DNA of 64,000 bases from Viola odorata (GCA_963691705.1 OY829538.1:80172781-80236780); one strand, 5' to 3'; counted from the first letter of the stretch, positions 34,910-46,600 are shown. The notes: generated by a model not told the origin, from the sequence alone. Numbers and translations: made by a program.

Positions 34910-35480
34910 ATGTGTCCTCTTTCGCCAGTCAGCAGCCATAATCCTGGAAAGACTGTACTACAACAAAGGTGGAAAAAGCAAATCGATGATGACACTCGTA
35001 CAATATCCAGGCTTTCCTATCCTCATCCCTTATTTCAGTTCACCATCTAAAAGTCCCACCACAAAGAGCTTCCTTAAAACACACCCATCTACCTCAAACC
35101 TAATGCAGATATATGCTCCTTTTGGTGTTTTCCTAGCAGCAAACACCATGTTATACTCAATTGCGCTCTTGTACCTTCCTGTATCTACATTCATAACCCT
35201 CAGTACATTCCAGTTGGCTTTCAATGCCTTCTTCTCCTCTGTCCTCCAGTAACAAAATTTCACACCTTTTCTAATGAACTCTCTAGTCCTTCTACCCATC
35301 TCTTTCGCCTTACTTGTGTTACAATCTGACTATGCAAATCCAGAAGGACTCCCTAACGTAAGCTACAAGGTAGGAATGATATGTACAATTGTTGCAGCAG
35401 CAGGTTATGGTTTGATGCTTCCACTTATACAGCTGACAATCAAGAGAGTTCTAAAAAAAGATATAGGATCAAGTAATTGA
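34910..35480 (+). pseudogene. purine permease (PUP) N-terminal part
   Basis: Plant PUP-type purine/cytokinin transporter fragment. Readable text: SAAIILERLYYNKGGKS, GVFLAANTMLYSIALLYLPV and STFQLAFNAFF, then, past a TAA at 35250-35252, FTPFLMNSLVLLPISFALL and GMICTIVAAAGYGLMLPLIQ. The frame stops at RVLKK plus a few residues, where the family continues for a further 100-130 residues. The continuation is replaced by sequence that, in the second copy, lies downstream of the permease 3' end, so a deletion removed the C-terminal part. Convergent with ALG14. Confidence 0.85.
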
Positions 35481-35705
35481 TATGTTTATGCAACAAGAAC
35501 TATACAAACACTTCCCCTCTCTCATTCTCCCTCACATGTTCATTCAAAGCAGACTCACAGATCATCTTCACATGGAACTCAAGCTTACGAGTTGAGAAGA
35601 AGATGGTAAAACTCAATATAAAACTTTGAAATTGCAGACATCACAGTGCAAAATATAAGGAGGAGATTTGAGTAAGTACCCATGTCAGACGTGCAATACA
35701 ATCAA

Positions 35706-36716
35706 CTACATGAGTTGACCAACATAATGAGCTTGAGGATACTGTTTCTGTAGCTGTGGCCATTGCACAAAAAACTGATCGGCTATTCGCAATTTGTATA
35801 GCAGCAAACCACTTAACGACAGCCTCCTCACTCTTGCTATACTCTCCACATAGAAAATAGATGACCACTTAATCCCCATCAACTGCAGACCACAAAAACA
35901 ACAGTAAAGAGCAAACCCCGATACCCTCTCCCAGAAAGATACCATTGCAAAAACACCTAACCTTGAATAGGAATGAAATCACACATAAAGGAATGCAAGT
36001 CCCAGGCCCGTTACAGAGAACCTACAAGATTTTGAAAGCAGAAAGCAATCAATGTAAGCAATTGAACCAAGATCAACCAACATATAATGACTAAACGCAC
36101 CACTTGAGGTCGAATTCGAATCATTAGCCACAATGCATGAGCCAAAGCTAGTAAAGTTGTTCCAACAGAAGTTATATAGGACTGCCCGACTTCCCTGCTC
36201 CTATAAATCTTCATAAACTGCGCTGCTGACACCTTTTTCCGATCAACCTGTACCAACAACAACTTCAAAATCGCGGGTATAAAAAAAATCATCTTTAGCT
36301 GGGAAAAAAGAGCATAATTTACCGAATCAACCAAGGAATCCTCAAAGACACGAGCTTTCTGTAAGCTCATGTTATCTGTGGCAGCTGCAATGTAAAACCT
36401 AGGCGAATATTTTTCCTTCTGAAGTACATTTAACACGTTGATCATTTCTGCTGTGTGTCCACCTAAATGACGCAAAAATAAAATTAAATCAAAATTGGAA
36501 CTTTGTTTCCAAATAGATACAAAAATTTGAGAAGTTGTACAATGTTCACTTAGCCGACCCTAAAATGATAAGCGTGCTCAGCGAATCATGGGGTTTCCGA
36601 TGAAACGGCTTGCCGGATCGGTAGAAAACGTAGAGGAGACGAGTGGCGACGATGACAGCGATGCTGGTGATGGTGGTGAGTGGAGTGAAGGAGTAGCAAT
36701 CGTGGTCAGCGCCCAT
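35706..36716 (-). CDS. ALG14: ALG14, UDP-GlcNAc transferase subunit; intron 1 donor damaged
   Basis: ALG14 is the membrane-anchor subunit that recruits ALG13 for the second step of dolichol-linked oligosaccharide synthesis at the ER. Minus-strand exons: 36716-36554, 36462-36323, 36247-36101, 36021-35962 and 35882-35706, all in phase, 228 residues. The N-terminal membrane helix (about 14-31) is followed by GGHTAEM, FYIAAATDNMSLQKAR, IYRSREVGQSYITSV, CNGPGTCIPLC and SIFYVESIARVRRLSLSGLL, all family signatures, and the end is AHYVGQLM. Introns 2-4 have GT-AG borders. Intron 1 does not: position +1 (36553) is C on the coding strand, reading CTAAGT, while the partial copy at 45.9 kb retains GTAAGT. 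Splicing would need a shifted GC donor, which breaks the frame by one base. So the coding exons are intact but the gene may be impaired. Confidence 0.72.
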
Positions 36717-36857
36717 GGTTGTGAGATGACGGCTGGAGATGTCGGGAAGACGGGAGAGGAGGTGTCTCCGCCACTAACGGAGAGAGGGGACTAGCTTTTC
36801 GGTGAAATTGAAAACGGTATAATTTGGGGGATGAAATTGAAAAAACACGGTTGGGAA

Positions 36858-36979
36858 CGTCATTATTTCTAATGAGCAATCTAACAAACACCTCAGGTGC
36901 ATATGAAGGCTAAAGTCAAATTCAAAAAAATTAGAACACATCATTAGGAAAATTAAGAATACGTCTATCAGACCTTAAA
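36858..36979. other. spacer upstream of ALG14
   Basis: Short stretch beyond the end of the permease/ALG14 duplication (similarity with the second copy ends at 36857/46088). Nothing seen. Confidence 0.4.
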
Positions 36980-37054
36980 GAAGCAACATCATCAGCCCCT
37001 ACAACTACAATTCGACTAAAGATAGAGAGAATGAATCAACCAACGCATAATTCC

Positions 37055-37296
37055 TCAAACTTACTAATTTTGATTTTCTGTTTTATTAACCGGTGCAAAA
37101 TTGCAAATTGTGGGGGATAGTTGATTGATTGGTGTAAAATTATAAATTGTTGCAGGTAGTTGAGTTTCATAAATTTCAGATATCCAAAGAATACCCTAAA
37201 TCATAATTTCAGAAATTCAGGATCGGGAAAGAGTGTTTGGAATTTGGGGTCGAGACTGTTCCTAGACAGTTCGAAATATCTGTTTGTCCACCCCTA
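37055..37296 (+). mobile_element. hAT-type element, left end lost
   Basis: Matches the right part of the complete element at 52013-52632. It ends ...CCACCCCTA, followed by ATAATAAG, one base different from the 8-bp target duplication AGAATAAG of the full copy. The left terminus is missing here, so it was truncated after block duplication. Confidence 0.65.
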
Positions 37297-38077
37297 ATAA
37301 TAAGTATAGTTTTCGAATTCAAGTCTTTGAGATTGAAAATAAAAAAAATTATACTCAAAGAGTCATCATTTTTTAAGATGAAATAAAACTCAAACGAAGT
37401 TAATTTTTCAAAAGAACACCTAGAGAAAATAAAATATTAATATATATTCGTTAATTTAATATTTCTAAACTGCTAAATAAGATAAGGCTTAACTACCCGT
37501 GACTCCTCAACGTTTGTATTTTTTTATTTTCTTAAGGATCTAACGTTTCGAAATGACTTGTCCGAACCAATCCGGTCTCCAATATTATTAAAGTTTGTTC
37601 ATTTTAGTCCATTCCGTGTAAGAAGAAAACTCCGTTTTATTAATTTTTTGTTTAATGAAAGTAAAAACAGCATATAAAATGTTTTCACATGATTTTGTTT
37701 TTTCAGTTGATTTTTGCAAGGCTAGTATGGATTGATCGTACGGTGGGGATAAAAGATGGGCCCCACCTTGACCGGACGATGATGATTCGGTTGGCATTGG
37801 TGTGGAATGGATCGTGTGGTCTCTTCCAATTAAATTTGTTTGCTGTGATATTCTTTTAAGGGTTTTAATTAAAACAATTAAGTGAACGTTAATCTCACAT
37901 TCTTTCATAATTGGTTGCTATTATCAATAATAATACACCTTTAGATTTTCTATTTTAATTATAATATTATATATTAAAATAACCCCTAAATAATTAAGAA
38001 AAGAGTAAATTTTTTCTCATTCGAGCTTAACTAAATTTAAAATAATAAATAAAATTATGAAAAATATATTTTTTTCA

Positions 38078-38347
38078 TGGGTAACCTCATGGATATTTTC
38101 TGGAAGCCATGAACCGAGTCATGAACGGAAATTGCGTGTAGTTTAACAAAAACGACGAGTTTATTGGTTACTTCATGACTGCCTTCTTTAAACCGCGAAC
38201 CGCCTCATGAATAGTAAGTTTTGTAAATAAAAGTTAATAAAAAGTTAAAAACGATGGGTTCATGCATACCTTCATGACTTCCATCGCAAACCATGAACAA
38301 ACTTAAGGAAATTCTATCTAATTTAGTTTAACAACAAAAATGAGTTT
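38078..38347. repeat. degenerate ~90-bp tandem repeat rich in CATGA motifs
   Basis: Three units (about 38078, 38163, 38269). Each contains paired CATGA(A/C) words and ends in a TTTAACAAnAAnGANGAGTTT-like stretch. Also present in block B copy 2 (53458-53700). Origin unknown. Confidence 0.55.
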
Positions 38348-38749
38348 ACATTCTTATTGTTTTAAAAAATTTATGAATTTTTATATTCTAACAAATTATT
38401 AATATACAAACCATTCAGCTAATTAGATAGAATTTTTACTGTCCATTATGATATTAATGATTAATTGATGGCGGTCTATCACGACATTGCCTTTTCTTTT
38501 TCTTCTTTTAGAATAGGTTGCTTTAGTCACGAGGAGTGTGGTCAGCGACTCAGCATACATCTTGGGGCACACCACATGACTTTCATTTCAATGCTCGGCT
38601 ATCTGTTTCACACCATAATTGTCTTGTAGAACTTTGAATGCTCATTCTCATTCACATGCATAAAATATTAGGATTGACTCGATAAGAAGCACGTATTTGT
38701 TTAAAAAATCAAAATATTTAATCACTCACACTAAACCAAAAATTACATT

Positions 38750-39310
38750 TATCCCGAGAAGTTATCAAGATGACAAAAGGACAGTAAAAGATGATTAAGT
38801 TACCGTATTACCGTACTTTTTCAATGACTCTATAATTTATCCCGAGAAGTTATCCCAATAATACAAAAAGGAACAATATGGAAAAAAAACCAAAAATCCA
38901 ACTAAAAAAAATGGGTGTAAACTAATTTTTTTATTACAAAACTACCATTTTTATTCAATAATTCTCCAATTTATCCTTATAAAATGTCTTGTGTTTAAAA
39001 GTGATGAAATCAATTCTACTTCATTGGAATCCAATTGACACAAAAGAAAGATGGGTGCGGAATTTCTATTTTTTTTCTTTCTAAAAGATTATAAGAAGAC
39101 AATACTACCCTTTTTATTAGATAAGTCTCCAATTTATCACTATAAGTTTCCACAAGGGTACAAAAGAGATAAAATAGGCTTTATAATATTTTTTTTTTTC
39201 AGAAGATTACTAAATTACCATATTACCTTTATTTTTCAACGACACTCCATTTTTTTCATGAAATGTTGTCCCAAAGATACAAAAACGGACCATACCATAC
39301 GTGGAATTTT
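38750..39310. repeat. degenerate ~120-160-bp repeated units
   Basis: At least four diverged units begin TTTTTATT/CAAnnAnTCTCC and run into AATTTATCC..TATAA..TACAAAAAnGG, at about 38815, 38948, 39111 and 39231. Spacings are uneven, so this is an old, decayed tandem array. Confidence 0.45.
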
Positions 39311-39647
39311 AATTTATTAAAATATTTTATGGAATTATTAGAAAATAAAAATTGATTCAATTAGGTTAATTGGATTAATAATGGCCAATTACACAAATAT
39401 AGGACTGATTTTGACCAATAGTAAATATGAGGACTAATTTCGATCAAATATATAAAAAAATCCACATAAATACACAAAAAAAGACATAAACAACTTTAAA
39501 AAATTGACAAATTTATTGGCCAGATTCTAGTAGCACATAAATATCACATTTCATTCACCATCCCCACACAAATTTACATCACTTGATTTAATTCGAATTC
39601 GTAAAAAATCACCCTTAATTTACATAAAATATTATCTTCTTCTTGTC

Positions 39648-40446
<799 letters not shown>

Positions 40447-40550
40447 TGCCGGAATTTTAGATGTAAGTGGTGCAAGTGGTGCGGGTATAAGTTTTTGCTG
40501 TGAGAAGTTGTGCTTGATGGTGGTGGTTGTTTTTGGGCTTTGCTGGGCCC

Positions 40551-40605
40551 GTATTTATATGGATTTGTCCTTATCTTGTGAGATCAATATGTTCTTTGTT
40601 ATTGG
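40551..40605 (-). promoter_or_regulatory. LHCB1 promoter: TATA box, I-box, CCAAT
   Basis: On the minus strand, ATATAAATAC (40560-40551) lies about 105-115 bases before the start codon. GATAAGG (40575-40569, an I-box typical of light-regulated genes) is just upstream, and CCAAT (40605-40601) follows farther upstream. This arrangement is classic for LHCB promoters. Confidence 0.7.
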
Positions 40606-40699
40606 TTGGTCACAACTTTGGAAATTTGGATTTCCATGTCACCATTGTAAGCTCTCCACCACTAAAAGCCTAAGATCACTTGGATGAGAGAAAAAAGAA

Positions 40700-41030
40700 A
40701 AAAAATATAATTAATGACATGAAATATTTAGTTTATAGGTTTCCTTCCAGTAGCAAATTGCCACCTCATGATATTAGATACGGATAGCACTATCTTTGAT
40801 ATTAGATGGTTAACGGGCAAAGATGTTGCTTTTGATCTTTTTTTCCACAGAAATATTTGTTGTGTTAGGTTTTAGTTAAAAAAAACATTTAAAAAATTAT
40901 GGATATATGAATATCCATCCGAGACAGAATTTGTAACTTATTATCCTCTTGCCTAGCAGGCAAAGATTTACCTCTGTGGAAAAGACATTTCATTCGGATC
41001 GATACAAGAGTCCAACTATATTGCTCAGCA
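40700..41030. other. spacer upstream of LHCB1
   Basis: Nothing recognised between the LHCB1 promoter and the promoter relic that follows. Confidence 0.35.
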
Positions 41031-41200
41031 TGTTCTATTCGATACAGACTAAAAACAAGATCTATCTAATCAATATCAACGTGTTACATGTGGTGAGTAG
41101 AGTTGTTGGTTCATCAATTCTTATCTCGAGAGATCTATATGTGGTTTTGTATTGGTTGGCCACTACTTTGGAAATTTTGGTTTCCATGTCACCATCTACC
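41031..41200 (-). repeat. second LHCB 5'-flank relic
   Basis: Resembles the LHCB1 promoter at 40569-40650 (shared CTTATCT, ATTGGTTGG, ACTTTGGAAAT, TTTCCATGTCACCAT) and is nearly identical to 29640-29785. No coding sequence is attached, and the TATA box is missing. Confidence 0.65.
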
Positions 41201-41666
41201 GGCACAAGATAATGTGGATGGTAAAAAGAGAGAAAATGATGTAAATAATTTCATGTAATATTATAGCTTAGGTATTTTACACGGATGCCACTATATCTTT
41301 GATATTAGATGGATAACAAATCATCCAGAAGCTTCATTATTTACTCTAATATTATCAACTGAACTCATAATTATTTTTAAAAAAAAATGTATATAATTAC
41401 CAGTTGTACTACTAATTTTGTGTGAATTTTGTTTTTGCACAGTAAAATTCAAAGAAAAAATGCAAGGTGTTTAAGGGCGTGCCGCTTAGGGGGGAAAAAA
41501 GATTTATTTGGTGGTAAATTTTACATTCATGGGTTAATAGACTTATTTGAAAAGTATGTAGAGAAGAGTTAGATCTTCAGTTTGAATTCTCGCTCATTCA
41601 ATCGAAAAAAAAAAATTAAAGAGATTACGGACAAATTTAATTTGAATATTTGTTTATGCTCTCCAT

Positions 41667-42327
41667 CTATTATAAACTCTATAAAATAATACACTTGGGA
41701 CGACCAAAATTTATTAATTAAAAGAGTTATTAATTAATCGATAAATTAATAATTAATAATTTATATATTAATTAATATTTTATTAATTTATAGTAAAATA
41801 CTTAGTTTACAAACACCTTTCAAGCTTCCACTTACTGTAATTATTGTATACAATGCATGTACTGTATATCAAATGAAGGGCCCAATTTGAAAGAAACCTT
41901 CAATCTCCCACCTTATTATGCTTCTTGTGTTCAATGTATCACTTTATGGACATTAAAAATATTTTCTATATAAACAAGATCAAAATACTGTAGGTTAACA
42001 CAAACAAATCATACACACAACATGGCTTCCCATCTTAAAGGGGAAATTAGAGACGACATTCAAGGGGAAATTGATTTCAACAAAAAACAAAAGACAATTG
42101 AGTCATTTTTCAAGAAACCTTCATAAATCATTCATGTAATATGCTATATATAAGGAATTATTAATTTATATTTTATATGGGGTCTAAAGAAATTATCAAA
42201 AATGTATTATCTTATAATTTTAGCGAATTATTAATTTAGCACCCTATCCCCGAGTCGGGATCGGCCAAAAATATTATCTTAGAGAGTTTATTAAATAATC
42301 GAGTATTAATTTATCGAGTTTCTACTG
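41667..42327 (+). mobile_element. pogo/Lemi1 (Emigrant)-like DNA transposon remnant
   Basis: The right terminus, read inward on the minus strand from 42327, is CAGTAGAAACTCGATAAATT, matching the Emigrant/Lemi1 pogo-type terminus, and is followed by a TA dinucleotide (42328-42329). The left terminus near 41667 is degenerate (AAACTCTATAAAATAATAC). Inside, an ORF at 42022-42126 encodes 34 residues ending KQKTIESFFKKPS. QKTIESFF is a PCNA-interacting (PIP) box, a feature known at the C-terminus of pogo transposases. The catalytic DDE region is gone, so it is an internally deleted, non-autonomous copy. Confidence 0.6.
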
Positions 42328-42329
42328 TA

Positions 42330-42743
42330 TGTAGTTAGTTAGTTGCTTGTTAATTATGTTTTGATATTTGTGTGATATAAAAGCAAAATTAAAGACGTCT
42401 CTAGCTTCTTTGAATGGCTAATGAAAAATCTGAAAAATATGAACATTAAATAGTAAGGAATTTGTCATTCTTTAATCGGGATTTTGAGTTTGAATTTTGG
42501 AAATGAATAAAATAATATTGAGATTCACTATTTTTTTAAACTCCAACATAATTTGATCGAAATTAATTTCAGTTAAGAGAAAACTTGAGGAATTAAAAGA
42601 AAAAAAAAACTGGAAAATTGTAGCTGTTTTAATTTTGTGAGGTTATAGCCCGTGCAAAACACGTGATAAAAGTATCTATCACTTTTGGTAAGCAGGAGAA
42701 AAGAAGTCGACCTGTCTCACTCATTCTCCTCATCAATAGCATT
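42330..42743. other. spacer before tRNA-Arg
   Basis: AT-rich; nothing seen. Confidence 0.35.
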
Positions 42744-42816
42744 GACTCTGTGGCCCAATGGATAAGGCGCTGGTCTACGAAACCAGAGATTCTGGGTTCG
42801 ATCCCCAACAGAGTCG
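42744..42816 (+). tRNA. tRNA-Arg (ACG anticodon)
   Basis: Acceptor stem GACTCTG/CAGAGTC, D-arm TGGCCCAATGGATAAGGCG, anticodon stem CTGGT/ACCAG with loop CTACGAA (anticodon ACG at 42777-42779), and T-loop GGTTCGATCC. The outermost T-stem pair is C-A instead of the usual C-G. Base 42816 (G) is the discriminator. A T-rich stretch follows. Confidence 0.92.
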
Positions 42817-43127
42817 AATGTGTTTTTGTTTTATTATTTTGAATATTACATGGATTGATTTTTTTCCCAGTGTTAACTTGGATTCTATTGCTACTCTCTC
42901 TGCTCTTGACCCATATGACCAAAAAAAATCACTTTTTCAGCTCAACAAGATCTAATTCATACAATAGAATACAGTCCCATGTACAAGTAAATGTTGAGAA
43001 AATTATTTTCTCATTTGCAAATTATAAGAGAAGGTATCATTTGTTTTGGTTGGAGTCAGTTTTGCCTGCCAATGCATGCATTGCTCAAGCCTATGAAAAA
43101 CTTGGTATTGTATGACAGAAAATTGTG

Positions 43128-43331
43128 TCATCCTTCAGCTATTGCCTCCCGCCGCCCCGCCGCCGGTCCTGATTGCTCTGCACTGGATAATGTAGTTTTT
43201 AGTTTCTCCAACTTTTTACGAAGATACGCCTGCCTAATCTTATCACGATGAGCTGCTGCCTGCTCTTGTCTGCGCAACTTGACCTCTGACGCCTTTTCTC
43301 TTGCTTGATTTGCTTCCACATGAACCTCCCT
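43128..43331 (-). other. possible C-terminal exon of an unknown coiled-coil protein
   Basis: A minus-strand frame, preceded by a plausible acceptor (CTCAG before GGAGG at about 43331), reads EVHVEANQAREKASEVKL, RQAYLRKKLEKLKTTL and ends AAGRREAIAEG. The high Ala/Lys/Arg/Glu content suggests a helical coiled coil. I do not recognise the family, and no upstream exon was found in the next 600 bases, so it may be a lone exon fragment. Confidence 0.35.
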
Positions 43332-43925
43332 GAGAAAAATCAGTATGCAAAATGGTAAGCACGGGTACTATTCAAATACAAACAAATTACAAAATCAAAA
43401 CAGCACAAAGTATGCAACATGAAAGGAGATCCAATTGTATAACCAAAATATGATTTTCCTTGGAGCAACTTATCAAATTCCTATTGCCTGCAACTATAGA
43501 GTGTTATATACTAATACAACGTCTATTTCATAGCCTTTGTCGTAAATTTCAGCCAGCTGAGAAATACCAATGTTGCAGATATTAGGGTGTTATAACTATT
43601 CCCAGTAAGTTTATCAATGTGTGAGATATGGAAGACAAACAATCTCAAGGCAAATTTGATACACAACAATCACTAACAGGGTAAAGTAAAAGACATCAAA
43701 ATCCATCATAAGAAACCTCATCCACGCAATCCCCTAAATATGCCAACTCCGGAAACAATACTCACTGAATTGACAAGCACAGCCATCAGCAGCTATCGTT
43801 GAACATACCATAGTGATAAAAGCAGTAAGAGCATAATCGAAAGCGTTAGAGCAAGAACAAAGAATGCAATAGGTCAAAATTGTTGCACATCAATGATCAG
43901 TCAATCATCAACACAGCACATTTCC
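43332..43925. other. spacer, possibly intronic
   Basis: No recognisable coding sequence. It could be an intron or 5' deletion scar of the permease copy that follows. Confidence 0.35.
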
Positions 43926-43929
43926 TACC

Positions 43930-44178
43930 ATGTATGCAAACGCTTCCCCTCTCTCATTCTCCAATGTAGTCAGTGTCTTAGGCTTGCCTCTTGTGGCAAT
44001 TCTAGCTGTAATCTTTTTACATGAAAACATGGATGGGATAAAGGTTATTTCTATGGGGTTGGCCATATGGGGCTTTGTATCATGCGTCTATCAATACTTT
44101 TACAGCTCCATGTCTAAGAAAAACGACCATATTGATGTTTTAAAGTTTGCCATACTGGAAACGATAGTTGAGGAGTAA
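43930..44178 (+). pseudogene. purine permease (PUP) C-terminal part
   Basis: Reads LSFSNVVSVLGLPLVAIL, AVIFLHENMDGIKVISMGLA and WGFVSCVYQYFYSS to a stop: the last two membrane helices and tail of a PUP transporter. The N-terminal two thirds are missing. The copy at 34.9 kb has the opposite half, so the two copies are complementary losses of one ancestral gene. It starts at a CTTCCCCTCTCTCATTCTCC word that recurs at 44322-44341 and in copy 1, a possible breakpoint homology. Confidence 0.85.
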
Positions 44179-44509
44179 TATCAGATTATGTGGTTCTGTA
44201 TTATTATTACCATAGATCAATCCATGCTTCAATAAGAGCTACTCTCGAACTTACTTTACTTAAAAGTCAGAAATCTATAGGATCAAGTAATTGATATGTT
44301 TATGCAACAAGAACTATACAAACGCTTCCCCTCTCTCATTCTCCCTCACATGTTCATTCAAAGCAGACCGACAGATATCTTCACATGGAACTCAAGCTTA
44401 CGAGTTGAGAATAAGATGGTAAAACTCAACATAAAACTTTGAAATTGCAGACATCACAGTGCAAAATATCAGGAGGAGATTTGAGCAAGTACCCATGTCA
44501 GACGTGCAA

Positions 44510-45975
44510 TACAATCAGCTACATGAGTTGACCAACATAATGAGCTCGAGGCTATTGTTTCTGTAGCTGTGGCCATTGCACAAAAAACTGATTGGCTATT
44601 CGCAATTTGTATAGCAGTAAACCACTTAACGACAGCCTCCTCACTCTTGCTAGACTCTCCACAAAGAAAATAGTCGACCACTTAATCCCCATCAACTGCA
44701 GACCACAAAAACAACAGTAAAGAGCAAAACCCGATACCCTCTCTCCCAGAAAGGTACCATTGCAAAAACACCTAACCTTGAATAGGAATGCAATCACACA
44801 TAAAGGAATACAAGTCCCAGGCCTGTTACAGAGAACCTACAAGATTTTTGAAAGCAGAAAAAGCAAACCATGTAAGCAATTTAACCAAGATCAACCAACA
44901 TATAATTACTAAACGCACCACTTGAGGTCGAATTCGAATCATTAGCCACAACAATGCATGAGCCAAAGCTAGTAAAGTTGTTCCAACAGAAGTTATATAG
45001 GACTGCCCGACTTCCCTGCTCCTACAAATCTTCATAAACTGCGCCGCTGACACCTTTTTCCGATCAACCTGCACAAACAACAACTTCAAAACCGCGGGTA
45101 TAAAAAAAATCATCTTTAGCTGGAAAAAAAAAGCAAAATTTACCGAATCAACCAAGGAATCCTCAAAGACGAGCTTTCTGAAGCAGCTTTAACACGTTAA
45201 TCATTTCTGCTGTGTGCCCACGTAAATGACACAAAAATAAAAGGGCAATGCTATACTGGTAACTGAAACCAGCAACTCAAACATACATAATGACGTGGCA
45301 GTGCCATGTCATACCATATTTTCAAAAATGCCACTCAACCATATTTACAAAAATGCCATTTTTACATCCATCTTCCTCTTTCCTCCTAGGTTTAGTCCAG
45401 TACACGGCCGTCTCTTCCCTCTTCCCTCTTCCTAGCTCACACCTCCTCCCTCATCCATACACAAGGAACGGCCTCTTCCCTTTTCCATACCTAGCTCACG
45501 GCCGCCTCTCCTAGACACCACCACCGTGACCGCCAACGACTCCGCCACCAACGCCGCGAGCGCCAACTCTACCTCTACCGCGACTGCCGCAGATCTCCGC
45601 AAGAAGTCTAGGAGAGGTGGCCGTTCGTTATGTATGGATGAGGGAGGAGGTGTGAGCTAGGAAGAGGGAAGAGGGAAGAGGCGGCCGGACTAAACCTCGG
45701 AGGAAGGAGGAAGATGGATGTAAAAATGGCATTTTTGTAAATATGGTTGAGTGGCATTTTTGAAAATATGGTATGACATGGCACTACCACGTCATTATGT
45801 ATGTTTGAGTTGCTGGTTTCAGTTACCAGTATAGCATTGCCCAAAATAAAATTAAATCAAAATTGGAACTTTGTTTTCCAAATAGATACAAATATTTGAG
45901 AAGTTGTCCAATGTTCACTTACCCGACCCTAAAATGATAAGCGTGCTCAGCGAATCTTGGGGTTTCCGATGGCGG
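44510..45975 (-). pseudogene. ALG14 second copy, 5' exons damaged
   Basis: Minus-strand copy of the ALG14 gene at 35.7-36.7 kb. Exons 3 and 4 match closely (IYR becomes ICR; IRWSS-type text as IKWSTIFFVES). The last exon matches up to the end. Exon 2 lost about 60 bases between VLN and the EDSLVDS end, removing the conserved FYIAAATDNMSL. Exon 1 lost about 145 bases, including the start codon and membrane helix; only DSLSTLIILGS remains, and its donor (GTAAGT) is normal. Intron 1 carries the 600-bp Mutator-type insertion at 45243-45842. Non-functional. Confidence 0.88.
45243..45842. mobile_element. 600-bp Mutator-type foldback MITE with 9-bp target duplication
   Basis: Termini GGGCAATGCTATACTGGTAA and its exact reverse complement bound the element. 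The arms are complementary for well over 200 bases with very few mismatches, leaving a GC-richer centre (about 45510-45600). It is flanked on both sides by AAAATAAAA (45234-45242 and 45843-45851). The uninserted ALG14 copy has one AAAATAAAA at the matching place (36472-36480), proving insertion. A 9-bp duplication and long arms are typical of MULEs. No transposase. Confidence 0.92.
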
Positions 45976-46401
45976 GAAGACGGGAGAGGAGGTGTCTCCA
46001 CCGCTAACGGAGAGAGGGGACTAGCTTTTCGGTGAAATTGGAAACGGTATAATTTGGGGGATGAAATTGAAAAAACACGGTTGGGAGTTGGTTGGGACTC
46101 GGTACTACATTGGTAAATTAGTTTATATTGTATTTTTTAAAATTGTTGAAGTAAAAATGAAATATTTTATGAACTATATAGTTGCAACCATACGAACTCA
46201 AAGACTCACTTTTTTTTCTTTTTTAGTTTGTTATCTTTTCCCTATTAAAAATTCTAGTTAGGTTTCAGTTAAAAATTCTAGTTATATTTACAATTCAAAA
46301 GGTTTGTATAATTAAAAGACTAGAGTGGTTACTATACTTACTAGGACTCAGGTACGGGTGATAAACTTGTTTCTGTTTAAAGGCACAAAATTGATTAGTT
46401 A

Positions 46402-46600
46402 CTCCATCCGTCCCAAAATTGATAGAGAGAGTTGATTTCTAATTTAAATTGTTATTCTAAAAAAATACATAGAAAACTAAAACATTAATTCAATAAAATA
46501 TTTTCAGAATGTTTTGTTGAATACAAAATATTACTATTGAACAATAAAGACCAAAACAAATTTACTATAAACACAATCAAAAAACATTCCTAGGAGGGAG
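46402..46600. mobile_element. Stowaway-like MITE overlapping the NLR2 3' end
   Basis: The left end CTCCATCCGTCCC and the inward-facing right end CTCCCTCC resemble Stowaway (Tc1/mariner) termini. TA lies on both sides (46400-46401, 46601-46602). AT-rich interior, about 199 bases, no coding capacity. The paralogue NLR1 lacks it at the same place. Confidence 0.65.

Larger units (their letters stand above)
36980..38347. repeat. duplicated noncoding block B, copy 1
   Basis: Similar to 52355-53700 over nearly its whole length. It contains the 3' part of a hAT-type element (to 37296), a GGGCCCCACC-containing segment near 37750, and a ~90-bp degenerate tandem repeat (38078-38347). A small open frame conserved in both copies (37588-37908 here, minus strand) has no family resemblance. 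Confidence 0.8.

Noticed and set aside
37588..37908. 106-codon minus-strand ORF also partly open at 52925-53149 in the duplicate block
   Set aside because: Conservation is explained by the recent duplication. No family resemblance, no splice or start context, and the frame lengths differ between copies.
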